NCBI GenBank assembly: GCA_029964075.1 | Contig: CM057136.1 | Location: 16,418,381-16,482,380 of the forward strand | Origin: Patiria pectinifera | Lineage: Eukaryota > Echinodermata > Asteroidea > Valvatida > Asterinidae | Reading direction: 5' to 3' | DNA length: 64,000 bases | Shown here: positions 45,196 through 58,279 of the stretch, one piece after another | Numbering within the stretch: position 1 is the stretch's first letter | Layout: every line of letters starts with the position of its first letter | Notes under the pieces: generated by a model | Told to the model about the DNA's origin: nothing | What the model saw: the letters and a program-made list of their open reading frames with translations, nothing else | Databases searched by the model: none | Translations under genes and position numbers: made by a program

Positions 45196-47084
45196 ACCAG
45201 AGACGTGAACACACTCTAGTGAAAAGCCAGCACTCAATGTATAATTCCACAATTTATATGTAATTTAAGGTGGCCAAAGCTTGGATATTTCAAGTAACAT
45301 TATTTCCCACGGTGGCCCTCTCTCGCCATCTGAAATACAGACATAATTTCCCCAGGCATCAACTTCCATTGAACTTCGACTTAAATCATGTTATCATCGA
45401 CCACCTTTATAGGGAAGCAAGATGAAGTTTGCGTATAATACTTGGCCAAGCACGACGTTCATACGACTTTGTCGCCCGTGCTCAGTTGTGCAAAATTAAA
45501 AACTAGACCATCACTGGCCAATAATAACATCAATAATATCTTGAACACTCTATTTCTTCTTTTATGAGTACCGTTTGTTTATTAATAATTAGACACAGTA
45601 CAGGTTGACATAAATACAGGTCGCGTTTATATACAGCAGATATCAGACTAAGTATGTACATCGCAATATATATTTACATCACATCACAAGCGGCAGATTT
45701 GATAAAGACTTGTTCTTCAAAGGACGAAATTGTTTTTTGAAGTGGCATGACATTTTGAATATAGAGCATTAATAAATTGATATGGACAGTTTTCATTTCT
45801 TTTACGGAAAATATAGTTGTAATCGAAGTGCTTTGAAATTTGATTTACTGATTTTATACTTTAATTCATTATTATCGTTGTGTCATCGGGAGAGTGAACA
45901 CGAATTGACTTGATGTTTGACTAAAAGTTAAGATAAAAGTTCATTGTAAATGTTATGATAATTATGTTAATTGTCTGATAATTATGTTCAATTCGGTGAC
46001 AATCATCGACATAGTCACCGTATAGTATTGAATAAGTGATCTTGACGCATCAAATCAGCTAAAGAGCAGCCTCTTTTGGAAGTAAAATTAAAATAAAATG
46101 ATTTAAAAAATCAGGTTTCCATTACATTTTGTTTGAACTACGTAATGCACGATTTGCACGCACATTCCCGACATTGTGACATTGACGTCAGTCATTAGAA
46201 GATCATTGTTTGGAGTCATTGCGCCATCATTGCCAGTCTTTAGTTTATTATCAAAACTAATAATTATCTATCCTCAAAAAATGCTATTTCACATGATTCA
46301 AAGGGAGCTCTATACATGAGCACTGCGGTGCGCCTTTGCTGTTCATTTGAATTGCGTTCATCGCTTGCTTTGAGCATACACTGTAATAACAAAAAGCGGC
46401 AGAATTCTAAATCTCATGAAATCTTTTAGAATCTCATTAAATAATAAATACGGAATAGCACCGTGTATTGGGAATAAGGATATACGGCGTTTGTGCATTT
46501 GTAACCCTGAGTATACGATAAGTCAAGAACAGTTGGGTTGGCAAAACCAGGTCACCTGACGCCAAACTTTCTTGGTGAAAAAGTAAAGTGCTGTGTTTTA
46601 CACCGCGTTCGAAATTGGCTCGGTTTAAAACAGTTGTCTACTTGTCGGTAATCAACAGACATGGCGTCACACGTGACGTGGTCAATTCAGGCCCCGCCTA
46701 CCGACTAAGAATGATTGCATTGCTCATAGTTTTCCATAGACACGTGTACCGCAACCAAACTACAGTTCGACAAGGCTCTAGTCCCTTTCTAATTAATTAA
46801 ATTCGGTGGAGGGCCGGTGCACCGGAGTCAACCTTAAGTAAATCGAAAGCCCTCTTTTTAAATTCACTCCACAGAATGCAGAGTTCACATGACCATCTAA
46901 CGACCCCTCTCAGACTGACCAGCGCATATCGAGCGGCCGTTTCCAGGTTACTTGTGTCCCTGGCAACAGCATCCTGGCAACAAAATGGCGGTGGTCATTC
47001 TGATGTCTCATGCAAACTCTGTATTTCATTGGCTGTAGTGATGATAAGGAAACAGTCAATCCAACTCTCCTTTATACTGACAGT
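45196..47084. other. Intergenic between two 3' ends
   Basis: 3' flanks of the KVHF gene (+) and the minus-strand receptor. AT-rich up to 46.5 kb. A patch at 46.66-46.70 kb carries CACACGTGACGTGG and CCCCGCC, promoter-like words without an attached gene. AATAAA candidates occur near 45.77 kb. Confidence 0.5.
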
Positions 47085-47319
47085 TTAGAAAATATCTTCT
47101 GTTGAGTCCACTACGCTGATCCCCATGATACTCGTCCGACACAAGAGGGCGGGCTTGCCATTAGCGATGTTGCGATTGATCCCTGTGGTCGTCGAGGTTG
47201 TCATAGCGCTAGAAGCCGTAGGCGTCAGTGGGATTCGTCTCCCAAGGCCCTTGGGGTCGTTTTGATTCTTACTTCTGGGTATGAGGCAACGAAACACGCG
47301 CTTGAAACCAGCTCGGAAT
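47085..47319 (-). CDS. Minus-strand receptor, exon 4 (helix 8 and tail)
   Basis: 235 nt, acceptor CCTTAACTCCAG. The first base completes R312, then FRAGFKRVFRC and a basic, Ser/Thr-rich tail (TSTTTG) ending SVVDSTEDIF. TAA at 47087-47085. Confidence 0.94.
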
Positions 47320-50300
47320 CTGGAGTTAAGGCAAACGAACAAACAAACACAATTTGAGACTCCGAATCCTCATATGAAAGAAACAAATTTAATGAATAGA
47401 GTTTAAAAAAAAATTGAAATATTTATGCTGCAAAAATTCATAATTTGTGAAGAATGAGATTAATTTTTTTTTGAGCGGGAAGAGTTTCTCTAGCATCTTA
47501 AAAATATGCATATTAACTGCATCAGTTTCGTGACAATTTTGTTGTACATACCTGTCGTTCAGCCAGCAGTAGATGAACGGATTGTACATGGAACTACTCA
47601 TAGACAGAGTCCAGATAGCAAGGTACACGTGTACAGCGTAAGGCTTCATGTATATGTCATCGTGTAGAAAGGCAAGGAACTGGTAGACGTGCACTGGGAA
47701 CCAGCACACAGCAAAAACCGCAATGACTAGCACGATCATCTTCACGACCTGAAGAACATGACAACAAAATGTCAAATTTATACCAATGTGATTAGATAGT
47801 AGGATGCAAGTTATGGAATAAATCTACAAAAAAACACCCCAAAAAAAACAAACTAGAGAGCACTAAGAGAGCGCAAATCTCCGCCGAGGCATATATAACA
47901 ATTGAATCAATCTACTTTTGGTATTTAGTTTAATTATAATCACTATTTACAATGGGCGTTCAGGTTTTTGCATTATATAGATCGGCGCGCACATCGGCGC
48001 GCACATCAGTTTTTACATTCTTCCATAAGCTTATCTAGCTCCCAGTCTTCTTGAATTTTAATGGTTCTTGATTCTGGAGTGCTGAATGATAACACAAAGC
48101 AACCGATGAAAACTGGTGTGCAAATGAATAGATGTTTTCATCGGATGACGTCCGTCCGCCCCCATCTACAAGATACACTTTACTTAATAATCCGTATTAA
48201 AGTATGGAGAAATCCATCATATGGATTTTAAGAAAGACTGGATTTAATCTTGGAATTGCAAATCTTACAAATTGTGGTTTTTACCGAACATGTATAAAAA
48301 AAAGGTATTTCGTCTCTTGCTGCACAAGAATCACAACGAGGATGGACTCAAAAGCAGCGTTCGTTGACAGAATCTCAGCTCATCTGGACTTTCTAGCAGA
48401 CATTCTCTCTCTACACAAACCCTGAGTGACTGTGACATTATGCACTCGGCGGGGATTTCATTCATCAGTAAACTCGCGCACCGTTCCCTCCAATATCTTG
48501 CCAAAATATAGGCCTGAGTTTTGCGAATAATCACCCATGCAAGTGGAGGCTTACTTGACACATAACTGTCAGCTTGTATCAACATCACTGCTGATCCGAT
48601 TTGAAAGCTTTAATCTTTTGGAACTGTGGAGTGTAAATGAAGCAATATCACTGGCCTTATACCTGACCATTTTTTATACCCGAGTTGCCACATTGTTATT
48701 CTACCAAATAACAAGGTTTCTCCACTCCGAATATCTACGAATTCAAATTTTCTGTTTCGCTCAGAGACAAAAATGCTCCACAATCTAAGTGCTTTTTCTG
48801 CGATATTTTCGTTGAATCTGTTTTTTTTTTCGGGCGGGTTTGAACAAAAAGATAGTAAACATATATATATATTTTTGTATAAGACGCAAATATGATTTTT
48901 CGGCTTTCAAAATATTTGGCGCCAACTGTTCACAATTGTTTGTTGGGGTTTAAAAGAGAAGTGGGAGGCCAAAAAATCGTTAAAACGTACACAATTGTTA
49001 CCCAAAAGGTCAAAACATATCTCCAACTGCATTCTGTTTATGATTTTGGTCGAGCAGCCGACCTTTTAAGATGATATTACGTCTTGATGTTTTTCTAAAG
49101 GAAAACGAAAACATCCTACCTGCATTCATCACAATACAATGGGAGGGAAAACACTTGAAACTAAACGAGGCTCATTGGGGACGTAATGTGATCATGAACA
49201 CTGCTGGCTATTTCTATTAATTTCTTTAACGGGAATGTGCGTTCGAGGGACAAAGTCGTCAATAGAATGTTTAACTTTCAAGATGCACAACATTCTTGCC
49301 GTATCTGTTTATAAATGGACCTTATGGTCTATAGTCTATCCACAAACAAAACTCTTTGGTCGGTTCGTTTAATCACTTTCAGACTCCGATTTTTTTTCCA
49401 GATAGATATCTTTCTTTCAAATATAGGCCTATCACCGCTCTAATGTCGTTGAACTGTTTGGTTACAATATTTTGCTTAGGCAAATTACGTGCTTAGCGAG
49501 ATTCATTGCAAAACCTTTTTACACGGGATCGACTTTCTAGCCCCCCAAAATCTTAGACCGTTCTCGTTCTCATCTGAGCAGATTTGTGTGAGTTCATTGC
49601 AATTCCTTGAAATCGACCCCTTTATGCAGTACCCTTAATGACCAGCACTTGCAAGGATCATGCCAACCCACTTGACCCCCTCCCGTTCACTTCCAATCTC
49701 CAACTTGACATCTCATTATTATGGTCAACGAGTCCTTCGTGTGGCGTACCTTCCGTTTTGCCTTGAGTTGTCTGGCCCTGTTGGGTATGTACTCCCCCAG
49801 CACGTCTCCTCGCCATAGCTTCACACCAATGACAGTGTAGCAGACAGCTAGTGTGGCCAATGGTAGGCAATACAACACCGCGAATGTGGTAATGTTGTAC
49901 CTGTAACAACAACAAATGTGCATGATCAATACCGTTATCCTGTAGGTAGAGGTCGCACTATAGGGTAGTTATTAAATAACACTTATGTATGACGTCATCC
50001 TGCTCGTTGATTTCATTTTTGCTAGCATACTTCTTAATGCTTTCATGAGAGAAAAAGACCTGGAATTTCATCATGGCTGCTGCATATGCAGAATACTTGA
50101 TGAGAATGGCCTTGGGAGGTTTATTACAAGGCCGTATCCGTGTCTCTTGTCAAGAGCTTTTGTCTAGTTCCTCGTCCATGGTAAATACGTAGGGAAATTA
50201 CGAGGACAGTCGAAGCCGCAACTCAGGAGGTCCGTTATGGACACGACCTAACTCTACTAGACAGAGAGAGGTAGTGAAGCCAAGGACCACACTACTAGAA

Positions 50301-52526
50301 AAAAAACTATATTGGCCCAAGTTTAAGCTCGGTCCGTCTCAAGTCATATTACAACGTACTCCAATAACGTCATATATGTACGGGATTTTGACACATTCAG
50401 ACTGGTGCCGAGAATGCAATCAGCATGGTGCAACAGCGCTCAGGTGAGCAAGGTGCCCGACTCTCTCTTGTATTTTATCTTTCTCTGATAAAAAAATGTT
50501 TCTCTGAGGGGACCCACGTGGTAAAAAAAATAATGAAGCCTTGTTAAATTGGGGCGTCAGTGTTTTGATAACCGTTGTCTTTGAGATATTGCCTTTTCTC
50601 GCCCCAAGCGCCACATCGATCTGCACAGCTTCCTAATTGGTTCGAATTACATGACAAGTTGAAAGATGACACCATCCTCACAGGAATCGCCGGCTTTTAT
50701 CAACATGAAACAAACGTGTCCCCCGTGCGTGGCATAGAACTGATGGAAACCAGTCCGTTTCCTTTTACTGATATTTCATGGCGAGGCTAACAAGTACTGT
50801 TTTCTTAAAAGATGTAATTCCTCAGAACATGTCATCATAAATTTGAGACCTCAGACATTTGTGCTTGCATGAGGTGTGGAACGAAATGTGAAACATTAAG
50901 CTCCCTAGACATTACATTCTGACGAGTTTTGACGAAGAACTCGCTCTTTTCCCACTCCGCCTTTGGGCATGCAGAGCCTCGATCTGGCAACTTTACACAA
51001 TAAAAAAAAAACCGGTTCAGTGATCTGAACCCCGACACGGAATCACTGAACTGGCTATATTCATTGTGTAAAGTTGCAAGATCGAGGCTCTGCATGCCCA
51101 TGGCGGAAGTGTGAAAACAGCGAATAGAGTGGTTCGAGCGTTTTATATTTATCTGCTTTGCGCAGCGGAATTTGAAATTATGACAGAAGCAACAGTGCTA
51201 AGGCTGGAGTATTCATCTTGCTATAGCCAGGTTTCTTGGGTAGGCCTATAGCTGAAGAACGACCCAGGCCTATAGCTGAAGAACGACCCACTTAATCACG
51301 AATAAATGACGTGAAATCATCAGTTTTATAGCCTCCCTTTAAACTGTTAGTTGACCTTTTATTGGCTGAGCAAACATGCTATAACGTTACCATCGAGACA
51401 GGGTACCATAATATATAAACTCATTCTCTGATTGGATCAGACCAACTATATCGCAGTCTCTTGTTTTGCATGATAAATAAGACTCAGTGTCCAAATTTTG
51501 ACCCTTTATAGAACCACAAAATGCCGCATCTATGTCACCTTATGGTGTTGAAAAATTCTGACATTAGTAGTGAGTGTTACCGTCTGTGACACTGCTTTAT
51601 CATAGAGCAGCCACGATACAACTACATGCCTCTGCCATGAAACTAGGCAACTTGAGTGAGGTTCTCCGATGTCGTGTGAGGTTTCTATGGGAGGTTAATT
51701 ACGTGGTATGTGTCTTGACGCCACATGGCCAAAGTACTTTCTGTGGTAAGTGTTTAAGGTCATATAGGGTAAATGAGGAAAATGTCGATATTTTCATGGT
51801 ACCAATGTTTAAACGTGTTACTCCCACGATTCCGTTTAATAATAGGCCTATGTGCCCTCTTCATGGATGAAGTCAGGAGATTAGACTGTTTAGTTGAAAG
51901 TCTCAAATAAAAAAGAACAGGGTAACACATATAACTTACGTAAAGTCAATCTGGTTGAGTACTCCGTCCGGCCAGACCACCATGCATTGTCGTTTGGTCA
52001 CATCTCCGACGTAGGTGAAGGAAAAGATCCTCGAGTAGAATAAGAGAGGACTGGCGAAGATGGAGGCGCCTCCCCAGATGACTGCGATCATACAGACGAT
52101 GTAAGACTTGGAGAGACGAGGCAGGAGAGGGTGGACGATGGCACGGTAGCGATCCACCGAGACAGCCACAAGGGAAAGCACGCTGGCAGCCACGGACACC
52201 GTTCCAAAGAAACGCGCCACTTTGCACATAGCGGCACCTAGAGCCCAATTCTGAGTCACGATGTAACTTGCTAGGAAAGGCATGCTTAAGGTGGCGATCA
52301 AGGCATCAGCCACGGCCAAGTTCAACAAGAAGTAATTAGTCACTGTTCGCATTCGGGGATTGGTGGCCACGATCCATATGACAATGAGGTTACCCCCCGC
52401 AGCGATGACCATGATGGCAGTGCAGATGATGGTCCACGCCACGCGCGACTCATTGTCCATGTTGTGAACGAAGGTGAAATTGACGACGTTGTTGTCTTGT
52501 ATTCCGCCACTGTTTTGACCTCCCAT
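47085..52526 (-). CDS. Tachykinin-type neuropeptide receptor, minus-strand copy (class A GPCR), complete gene
   Basis: Paralogue of the plus-strand receptor, 389 aa. Coding exons in reading order are 52526-51940, 49900-49750, 47748-47552 and 47319-47085. The N-terminus has two sequons (N16 and N25). Landmarks are LAVAD in TM2, C101 and C181 for the ECL2 disulfide, DRY 125-127, CWFP 261-264, NPFIY 302-306 and a cysteine after FRAGFKRVFR. All three introns interrupt at the same residues and in the same phases as in the other copy, and exons 2 and 3 have identical lengths. The start is the first in-frame ATG (the frame continues upstream only to a GTG), and its MGG matches the MGG start of the paralogue. 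The tail ends SVVDSTEDIF, as in the sister gene. Resemblance to tachykinin receptors is clear; the ligand is unknown. The two genes converge, 8.4 kb apart. Confidence 0.94.
47552..47748 (-). CDS. Minus-strand receptor, exon 3 (TM6-TM7)
   Basis: 197 nt from VVKMIVLV to CWLND plus two bases of R312. Carries CWFP and NPFIY. Acceptor ATGTTCTTCAG, donor AG|GTATGT. Confidence 0.96.
47749..49749 (-). other. Minus-strand receptor, intron 2
   Basis: 2,001 nt with no further exon recognised. Includes the 12-base tandem ATCGGCGCGCAC (47981-48004), an AT dinucleotide run (48861-48872) and one TAGGCCTA word at 49424. Confidence 0.85.
47981..48004. repeat. 12-bp tandem duplication
   Basis: ATCGGCGCGCAC twice in tandem, followed by a partial third unit ATC. 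CpG-rich in an AT-rich intron. Confidence 0.85.
49750..49900 (-). CDS. Minus-strand receptor, exon 2 (TM5 and ICL3)
   Basis: 151 nt. Acceptor TTGTTGTTACAG. The first base completes T196, then YNITTF through YTVIGVKLW to QLKAKRK. Donor AAG|GTACGC. Confidence 0.95.
50939..51124. mobile_element. Foldback element with long inverted arms
   Basis: The left arm (about 50939-51001) and right arm (about 51061-51124) are inverted copies sharing GGGCATGCAGAGCCTCGATC followed by TTGCAACTTTACACAAT (one mismatch), with weaker pairing outward (TCGCT.TTTTC.CAC). The 58-base centre holds a second inverted pair, GGTTCAGTGAT and ATCACTGAACT. No coding capacity. It lies in intron 1 of the minus-strand receptor and looks like a MITE or foldback transposon. 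Confidence 0.75.
51242..51289. repeat. 24-bp tandem duplication
   Basis: Two identical 24-base units (AGGCCTATAGCTGAAGAACG plus ACCC), including the AGGCCTA word frequent in this window. Identity suggests recent duplication. Confidence 0.9.
51940..52526 (-). CDS. Minus-strand receptor, exon 1 (N-terminus to ECL2)
   Basis: 587 nt coding residues 1-195 plus two bases of T196. Donor TTTAC|GTAAGT. Contains TM1-TM4, DRY and the ECL2 cysteine in RQCMVVWPDG. Confidence 0.96.
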
Positions 52527-53060
52527 GATTCTGATCAATTCTGTCTTCCGATGAGCAACTAAATCAATAGTCACTGATAAAACTACACACACTCAATCTT
52601 TCTTATAATCCTGAAGCACTCTGGTAAGTCTCTGCTGACGTTGCAGTTGACTTGAATCAAGTTTTACATTTAAAGGTGTCCTCTATTCCAGCACTGATTC
52701 TATTTTTACAGAGTTTGCACTATATAGAGTTCAGGCTATTACATTAAGGTTCAATTCATGGTTCAATTCAATAGCGTGAACGTCAAAACTCTATTTCACA
52801 TCTCCAAACACCAACTTACTTCCATGGAAACACGCTAATATTTTCGTCCTGTCGTCCGCGAACAAACTGTTTTGACAAGAATCTCCCTCGTCTTCCGTTT
52901 TATTTATGAAGTTGTTCTTCTTATTCAGCATATCGGCCCGAATTTCCCCTGACGACAACACTCCTCATCCTATCGAAATATCACCGGTGTCGAATTTTCC
53001 GCACTTCATTTGAGAATTCATTTTCATTGTCAACATTCCCGTGGTATTCTCTTTGATCCG

Positions 53061-53078
53061 ATTGGACGACTGACGTCA
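53061..53078 (-). promoter_or_regulatory. CRE plus CCAAT box, candidate promoter of the minus-strand receptor
   Basis: A perfect CRE TGACGTCA (53071-53078) lies 5 bases from an inverted CCAAT box (ATTGG at 53061-53065), in a small GC-rich patch 540 bases upstream of the start codon at 52526. The position suits a cAMP-responsive promoter, but no TATA or transcript start can be assigned. Confidence 0.35.
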
Positions 53079-56000
53079 CGAGCGCAGGCGCAGAAACCTC
53101 CGCGGCAAGATTTATACGAATAAAGCCACGTGGGATGAGTCAACGTCCGTGCATGAACCATACACTCATAATCCTCATCATGGCGATTGAAGCAATCTAC
53201 AGTGGGTGTAGGACAAGCCTAATACCGTGGTTTGATACTCTGTTAATTCGTCAAATAAACTTCCAGTAGGCGTATTTTAGTTTTCTTACAGTAGGGACCT
53301 GTGGCTAGGTTATTGTTCGACTTTGAAGGCGATCATGTTTTCACCATCTGAGCCTTCCGTGCCTCTTTCTGAGGTATCGATTTCCTAATATCAGCCACAA
53401 GTTGACGAGAAACCCCTTTATGAAATAAAACTGTGGCCAGTCGGCGTAGCGGATCGATATATCCAGCGAGCGAGTGAGTGGGTTCGGCTCAGGGTAGTTT
53501 AATCCCTGAGTGGGGCTCTGGGCACTATGCGGGCGCGCTTCTCCAGTCGAAACGTTCCACGGCACTGCATAAGCTAAATTCTAGCTCGAGAATTGAAACA
53601 GGAAATCTTGAACAGCCCAGTCCTTTTCTCTCACACCTTGACCGCCGAGCAATAGATAAATTCTCCGGAGAACGGGGAGCACGCTTTGCAGGGCAGCCTG
53701 ACCAGTCAACCGGGACGTGAACGGGCGAAGCTGTGACCTAAATCAAACGAGACAAGACGAGACACACACATTTAAAATACCTTTTCACGGAAAGAATTCA
53801 TTGAAACGTTTCCGTTCCCGCCTGGGAATGGAAACATCCGGTGTTTAATTTCCCAGAATGGGATTTGATTTTCCTTTCTATAAATACAGAGACATCAAAT
53901 TGATCGGAAAGCGTGTCCAATTCACGCAATCACGCTTAGCACCCTGAGTGCACCGGAAACGATTTTTTTCTAAACAGTTTCTCTTGTATAGAATTGCATC
54001 TACAGTTAGTTGATCATTTTGAACAAGTCAGTGTACCAGATATTCAAATCTGACTTGTGACGGGCACGTATAGGTTTTCAAAATTCACACTGCACAACAG
54101 TACATTTACGTGTCACATTCTATGATAAACATTGAACAAGCGGGCAATGTTTTCGTTGCCTAGCTTGCAACGGGTCCCAAAACATTGCAATGTAACAATT
54201 TACTGCCTCGACAATTAAAAGCCTCTAACAAATTGACAGACTGAAGGAGAATGGTTGTCTTGAATGACACCTCAATGTTTAATGTCTTATCATTGCCAGC
54301 ATCAAGTACGGTCTCATCATCTCTCCAATGTGCAGCGAGTTGCCGTAGGACACACCATTAAAGCCATTCTGCGCACGTGCTTCTAACGCAACGGAAGAGC
54401 TCAAAACTTTCCCGGGGATCACCTAATTGCCACACCGCGCGCTACGCGCCACGCGCCTCTAGGGGCCTGGGATAACTTCGTATCAACCTTTTTTTCTTCT
54501 TTGAACCCATTTAATCACTCCCGGAGAAGTGGCATAAATTTGTCTTGTATTTCACAACCAAGCATCGACAACCGGTGTCGGTTCCGTAAGGAATCTTGTC
54601 GGCGCGACTATAGGAAATGCGCAAATTAATTAGCCTCGTTAAAAAGTCTGAATTGCGAGACTCAGCTGTAGTCGCATTTCAAGCCGTTCGATTCGCCCAA
54701 GGCACGAAACCATATCGTTAAGGAGCATAAAGAAGAACTGTACAACTCGTTAAAAAAAATCGACCTTGATTCTTAGTGTCTCACAACTGAAACCAAGTGA
54801 TTGGCATTCGATTTCGTCTGGCATCGATCCACACGGAAGTATGTAAACCACAAAACCTGAATACTAACTTACAGTAGGCGATTTTTTTTTTGTAAAGAAA
54901 TGAAATGAAGTACGGGATTGATTTAACCAAAGTTTAGCTAATTGTCTCTTTATTAACCAATTTTATATTGGAAATCTACCACAAACAACCTTCCTTTTTT
55001 CACTCTTTTCGCTCTTTGATAGCGCCAGTGTTGCGGATGCTCAGATAACTACGAAATAAACCTTTATTTTGCCACAACGAAGCTTTCCCAAAAATGTTCC
55101 ATATTCATTGTCTTTGCACAGCTCTAAAAAGTCCGTTTGTTTCCGGAAAAATGGTGTTGTTTTTCTTGTTAAAAATCTCTTGATTAGGTACAGTTCTGAA
55201 TATTTCACAAGTCAAATCGTCTTGACGTGCGCACTCACCCCTCATTAATTACTCGATCTCCGAACTGACCCGAGTATTCTTTCTTACAGCGTGATGACTC
55301 GTGCGCGCTGGAGAGGCAAAGTATCTCGGGCGAAGTTACCGCTTCGATTACAAGCAAAACACGTGTGGCTACGCGTGTAATGAATTCCCAATGGTGGTGT
55401 GGTCATATCAAGGGAAAGAGAGATATGCCGACTTAACGCTCTGCAGTGATTAAAGGGTGTGACAAACTGACAACATTCCAAAGAGAAAATTTGGATGTGA
55501 AATTTATTTAAATTTAACGGTGCATATACTTAATATAGAATTCGAATCCAATATTAATTTTGTTGTACCAGATCATCGTGATGCAGGCCTATGTGCAGAA
55601 AAAAAGGCAGAAAGAGGCAACTTTCTTTCGACAAGAATGCTCACTGAATTGTGCGCGCTAATCTATCATCAATCGCTCATCTCCAGGGAGAATGGAAGCG
55701 AGGCTAGACTCTGTTAAACTGATAAGAGTCTATCAAGTGACCGTAGTCTGCCAATGTGGTCTCGTTTTCAACCTCGCTGACAATACAATGAGGTAGGCCT
55801 ATACATTGCACTAACGGCAAAGTCAGTAAGCGTATGATACGAAATGGCACCGAACATTGCAGAGGCTGAACACAGTTCGGTATCTAGGGCAGCCCAGCGT
55901 CATGTATGCAGCAAATGCAGCAAATCCTATTATCAATTTTCCCAATTTTGCTCATCTGTCCTCGCCTCCTCGCCTGGCATTCCTACGCTGCCTGACACCA

Positions 56001-58279
56001 TCTTGTCAATCAAGACGACAGGTTACCTAAATGCAAATACTTCACATTTTGGAAGCAGCTGTGTGCGCGGGACGCTGATTGAGTGACTGTCTGCAATTAT
56101 GATAGTTGATGAGGAGAGCTAATGACAGATGATTCAATGAAATGCATCATCAGAAAATTGGTTACAACTTCTGGAAATTTAAAAACAGGAAATGCGTTTA
56201 CGGAAACAGTCGCACTAGTTTCCGTATAAGTTATACATAAATCATGGTACATGGTCTAAAAGGCCAGATCAATGTAAATCCGAACCAGGATGAAGATGTA
56301 TTTGATATTGACACACTAAAGTAAACATCAATCGTTTGAAATGGCGTTAGCTGTTCCTTTATTTTCCGGCAATGTCAGTCAAATTTACAGAATTAAAAGA
56401 TGTTCGATGATTATATCAGCCATTTGAAAAAAGTCTTTATTCGTATCGAAGCTTTTGATGGCATCGCGTTACCAATGATAACTTTCACAAGTTGGTCTCA
56501 TGTTTTAAGTTCAAAGGTTTTTACACTTTTTTCGACAAGCAAGACATTAAACTCAATACGAGATGCAACACGAAGTTTCAACTCTTCTGGGAGTATGAGT
56601 GGAGACATTTAATTTTGACTGCTGCAAATTGCGAGAGAGAAGAAGAGAACGGGAAACATGATCATCTCATAGCCGCGTAATACACCATAAAATGAGGCGC
56701 AATCGTGTATGAAGCCGCAAGTGCTAAAACCTTGTTTACAGCACGTTTTCAGTGTTCGCGCGGTCGCTTTCCGACGAACAAAAAGAGTCTCCGTGTCCCG
56801 AGAAAGCCTTGGGGAAACAACCTCGTTCCCGGAAGTCAAGATTGTTGACATAACTCTTTTCTTTCAAAAAGGTATTCAGTCGTAAAAAGCTTGAAGCAAG
56901 CTGCGGAAATCTAAGAATGCCAATGACATCGATTGACTTAAGTGCATTTAGGATATTTCCCCCTTGTCGGTGTGAAACAGTTCATTAGCTTAAGGTTATT
57001 TTCTGAGACTGTTTATACTGATATCAACTCCTAATGGAAGTAATTGTGCGCACGTGTTTGAGAAAAAAAACTGCGCCGAAAGTGTTCAAAGGCTTGTGCT
57101 AAACACGGTGTTTTCCATGTCTTCCTTTTATACCAAAAGGGCAAGCTCAAATAGGCCCATCACTGCTAATAAGTTTTGTTTTTATCTAATTCCACAAGCT
57201 TTTGGTAAACTTATGCCGTCAATTGAACAGAAAGAAAACAATACATTAGTTGGCCTTGAAGGGGAAAAATAGAAATCAGGATAAAGAAGAGATTGACTTT
57301 TGATGTTCTTATTTATGAATCTTCAACGCACTTTTCTTGAGAATTTATCCGATATTTGAAAAGAAACTTAAAGCAAATCTTTTCGGGAACATTAACAGTT
57401 TTACTCGCATGACAAGCGGGAGTAATACACGCAAATGTAGCCAAACCAACTCCATATCATTATTATTATTATACCCAGAGAAGTATTATTGGTTTTACTC
57501 TTTTCTAGATGTTGATACACCATCGGGCATGCACCTTTGCAATCTGATTTTAAAAAAAATCAGTTCAAATGCAATCTGATTCTTTCCTTTATACCTTTGA
57601 CCCCTTTTATTGGCTCTTGCACGGCTTTCAGGATCTACTTCTCAGTAGTCTCAGTAGTCTATTGTCCGATCAGCCCACCAAATATTTGACAAGAAGTGCG
57701 CATGCCACTGCGCTTTCCACTAGCAGCGGATTTCCCGCGAAATCTAATTTGCAGGGAGCATACACGGCGCGGGTGGATGATACTCGTCCCCCGCCAAATC
57801 TCCCCAAAATGCGTTTGGAACGATTTTTAGCCGGGTTGTTTACCGGTAAATCCGGGATTTAGAGACGAGGAAATTGATTCCATTCGATGAAATTCCTGCA
57901 CTGACGTTACCAGTCATCTAATTCCTTGAGTCTCCGAGTATCGGAGCTCATAACATTTCCAAGATTTGAGGGGAAAAGGGTTTCCACTTCCTAGGTGGGA
58001 AGGATTACTTAACTCTGAATCGGTATACAAACTGTACATGTTATATTTGTTTTCCCCGAAGAACAGCCTACCTAATGATTAAAAAATGAAGTAAGCTTTT
58101 TCATGTAGTAAACGTCATGACGACAGGTATATATTATATTCATAAGGGTTTGATGAATATTCATTATTGCGCAACTGCAGGCACGCGGTTATCTTGAATG
58201 CTGACCGTGACGACAATCAATGCTTTTTACACGTAAGAGTTGGGACAATACGCAAGACGGATAGTGCCACTCGATGAGT
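53079..58279. other. Intergenic, no supported gene
   Basis: Upstream of the minus-strand receptor. Frames up to about 100 codons show no family resemblance. A short ATT microsatellite lies at 57458-57472 and a TAGGCCTA word at 55794. A CpG-richer patch at 54.42-54.47 kb has no attached frame. Confidence 0.5.

Larger units (their letters stand above)
49901..51939 (-). other. Minus-strand receptor, intron 1
   Basis: 2,039 nt containing the foldback element, the 24-bp tandem duplication and two TAGGCCTA words (51241, 51843). No other exon recognised. Confidence 0.85.

Noticed and set aside
49658-49915. Second minus-strand frame over receptor exon 2
   Set aside because: A shadow of the true receptor frame, which gives YTVIGVKLW and the AKRK end.
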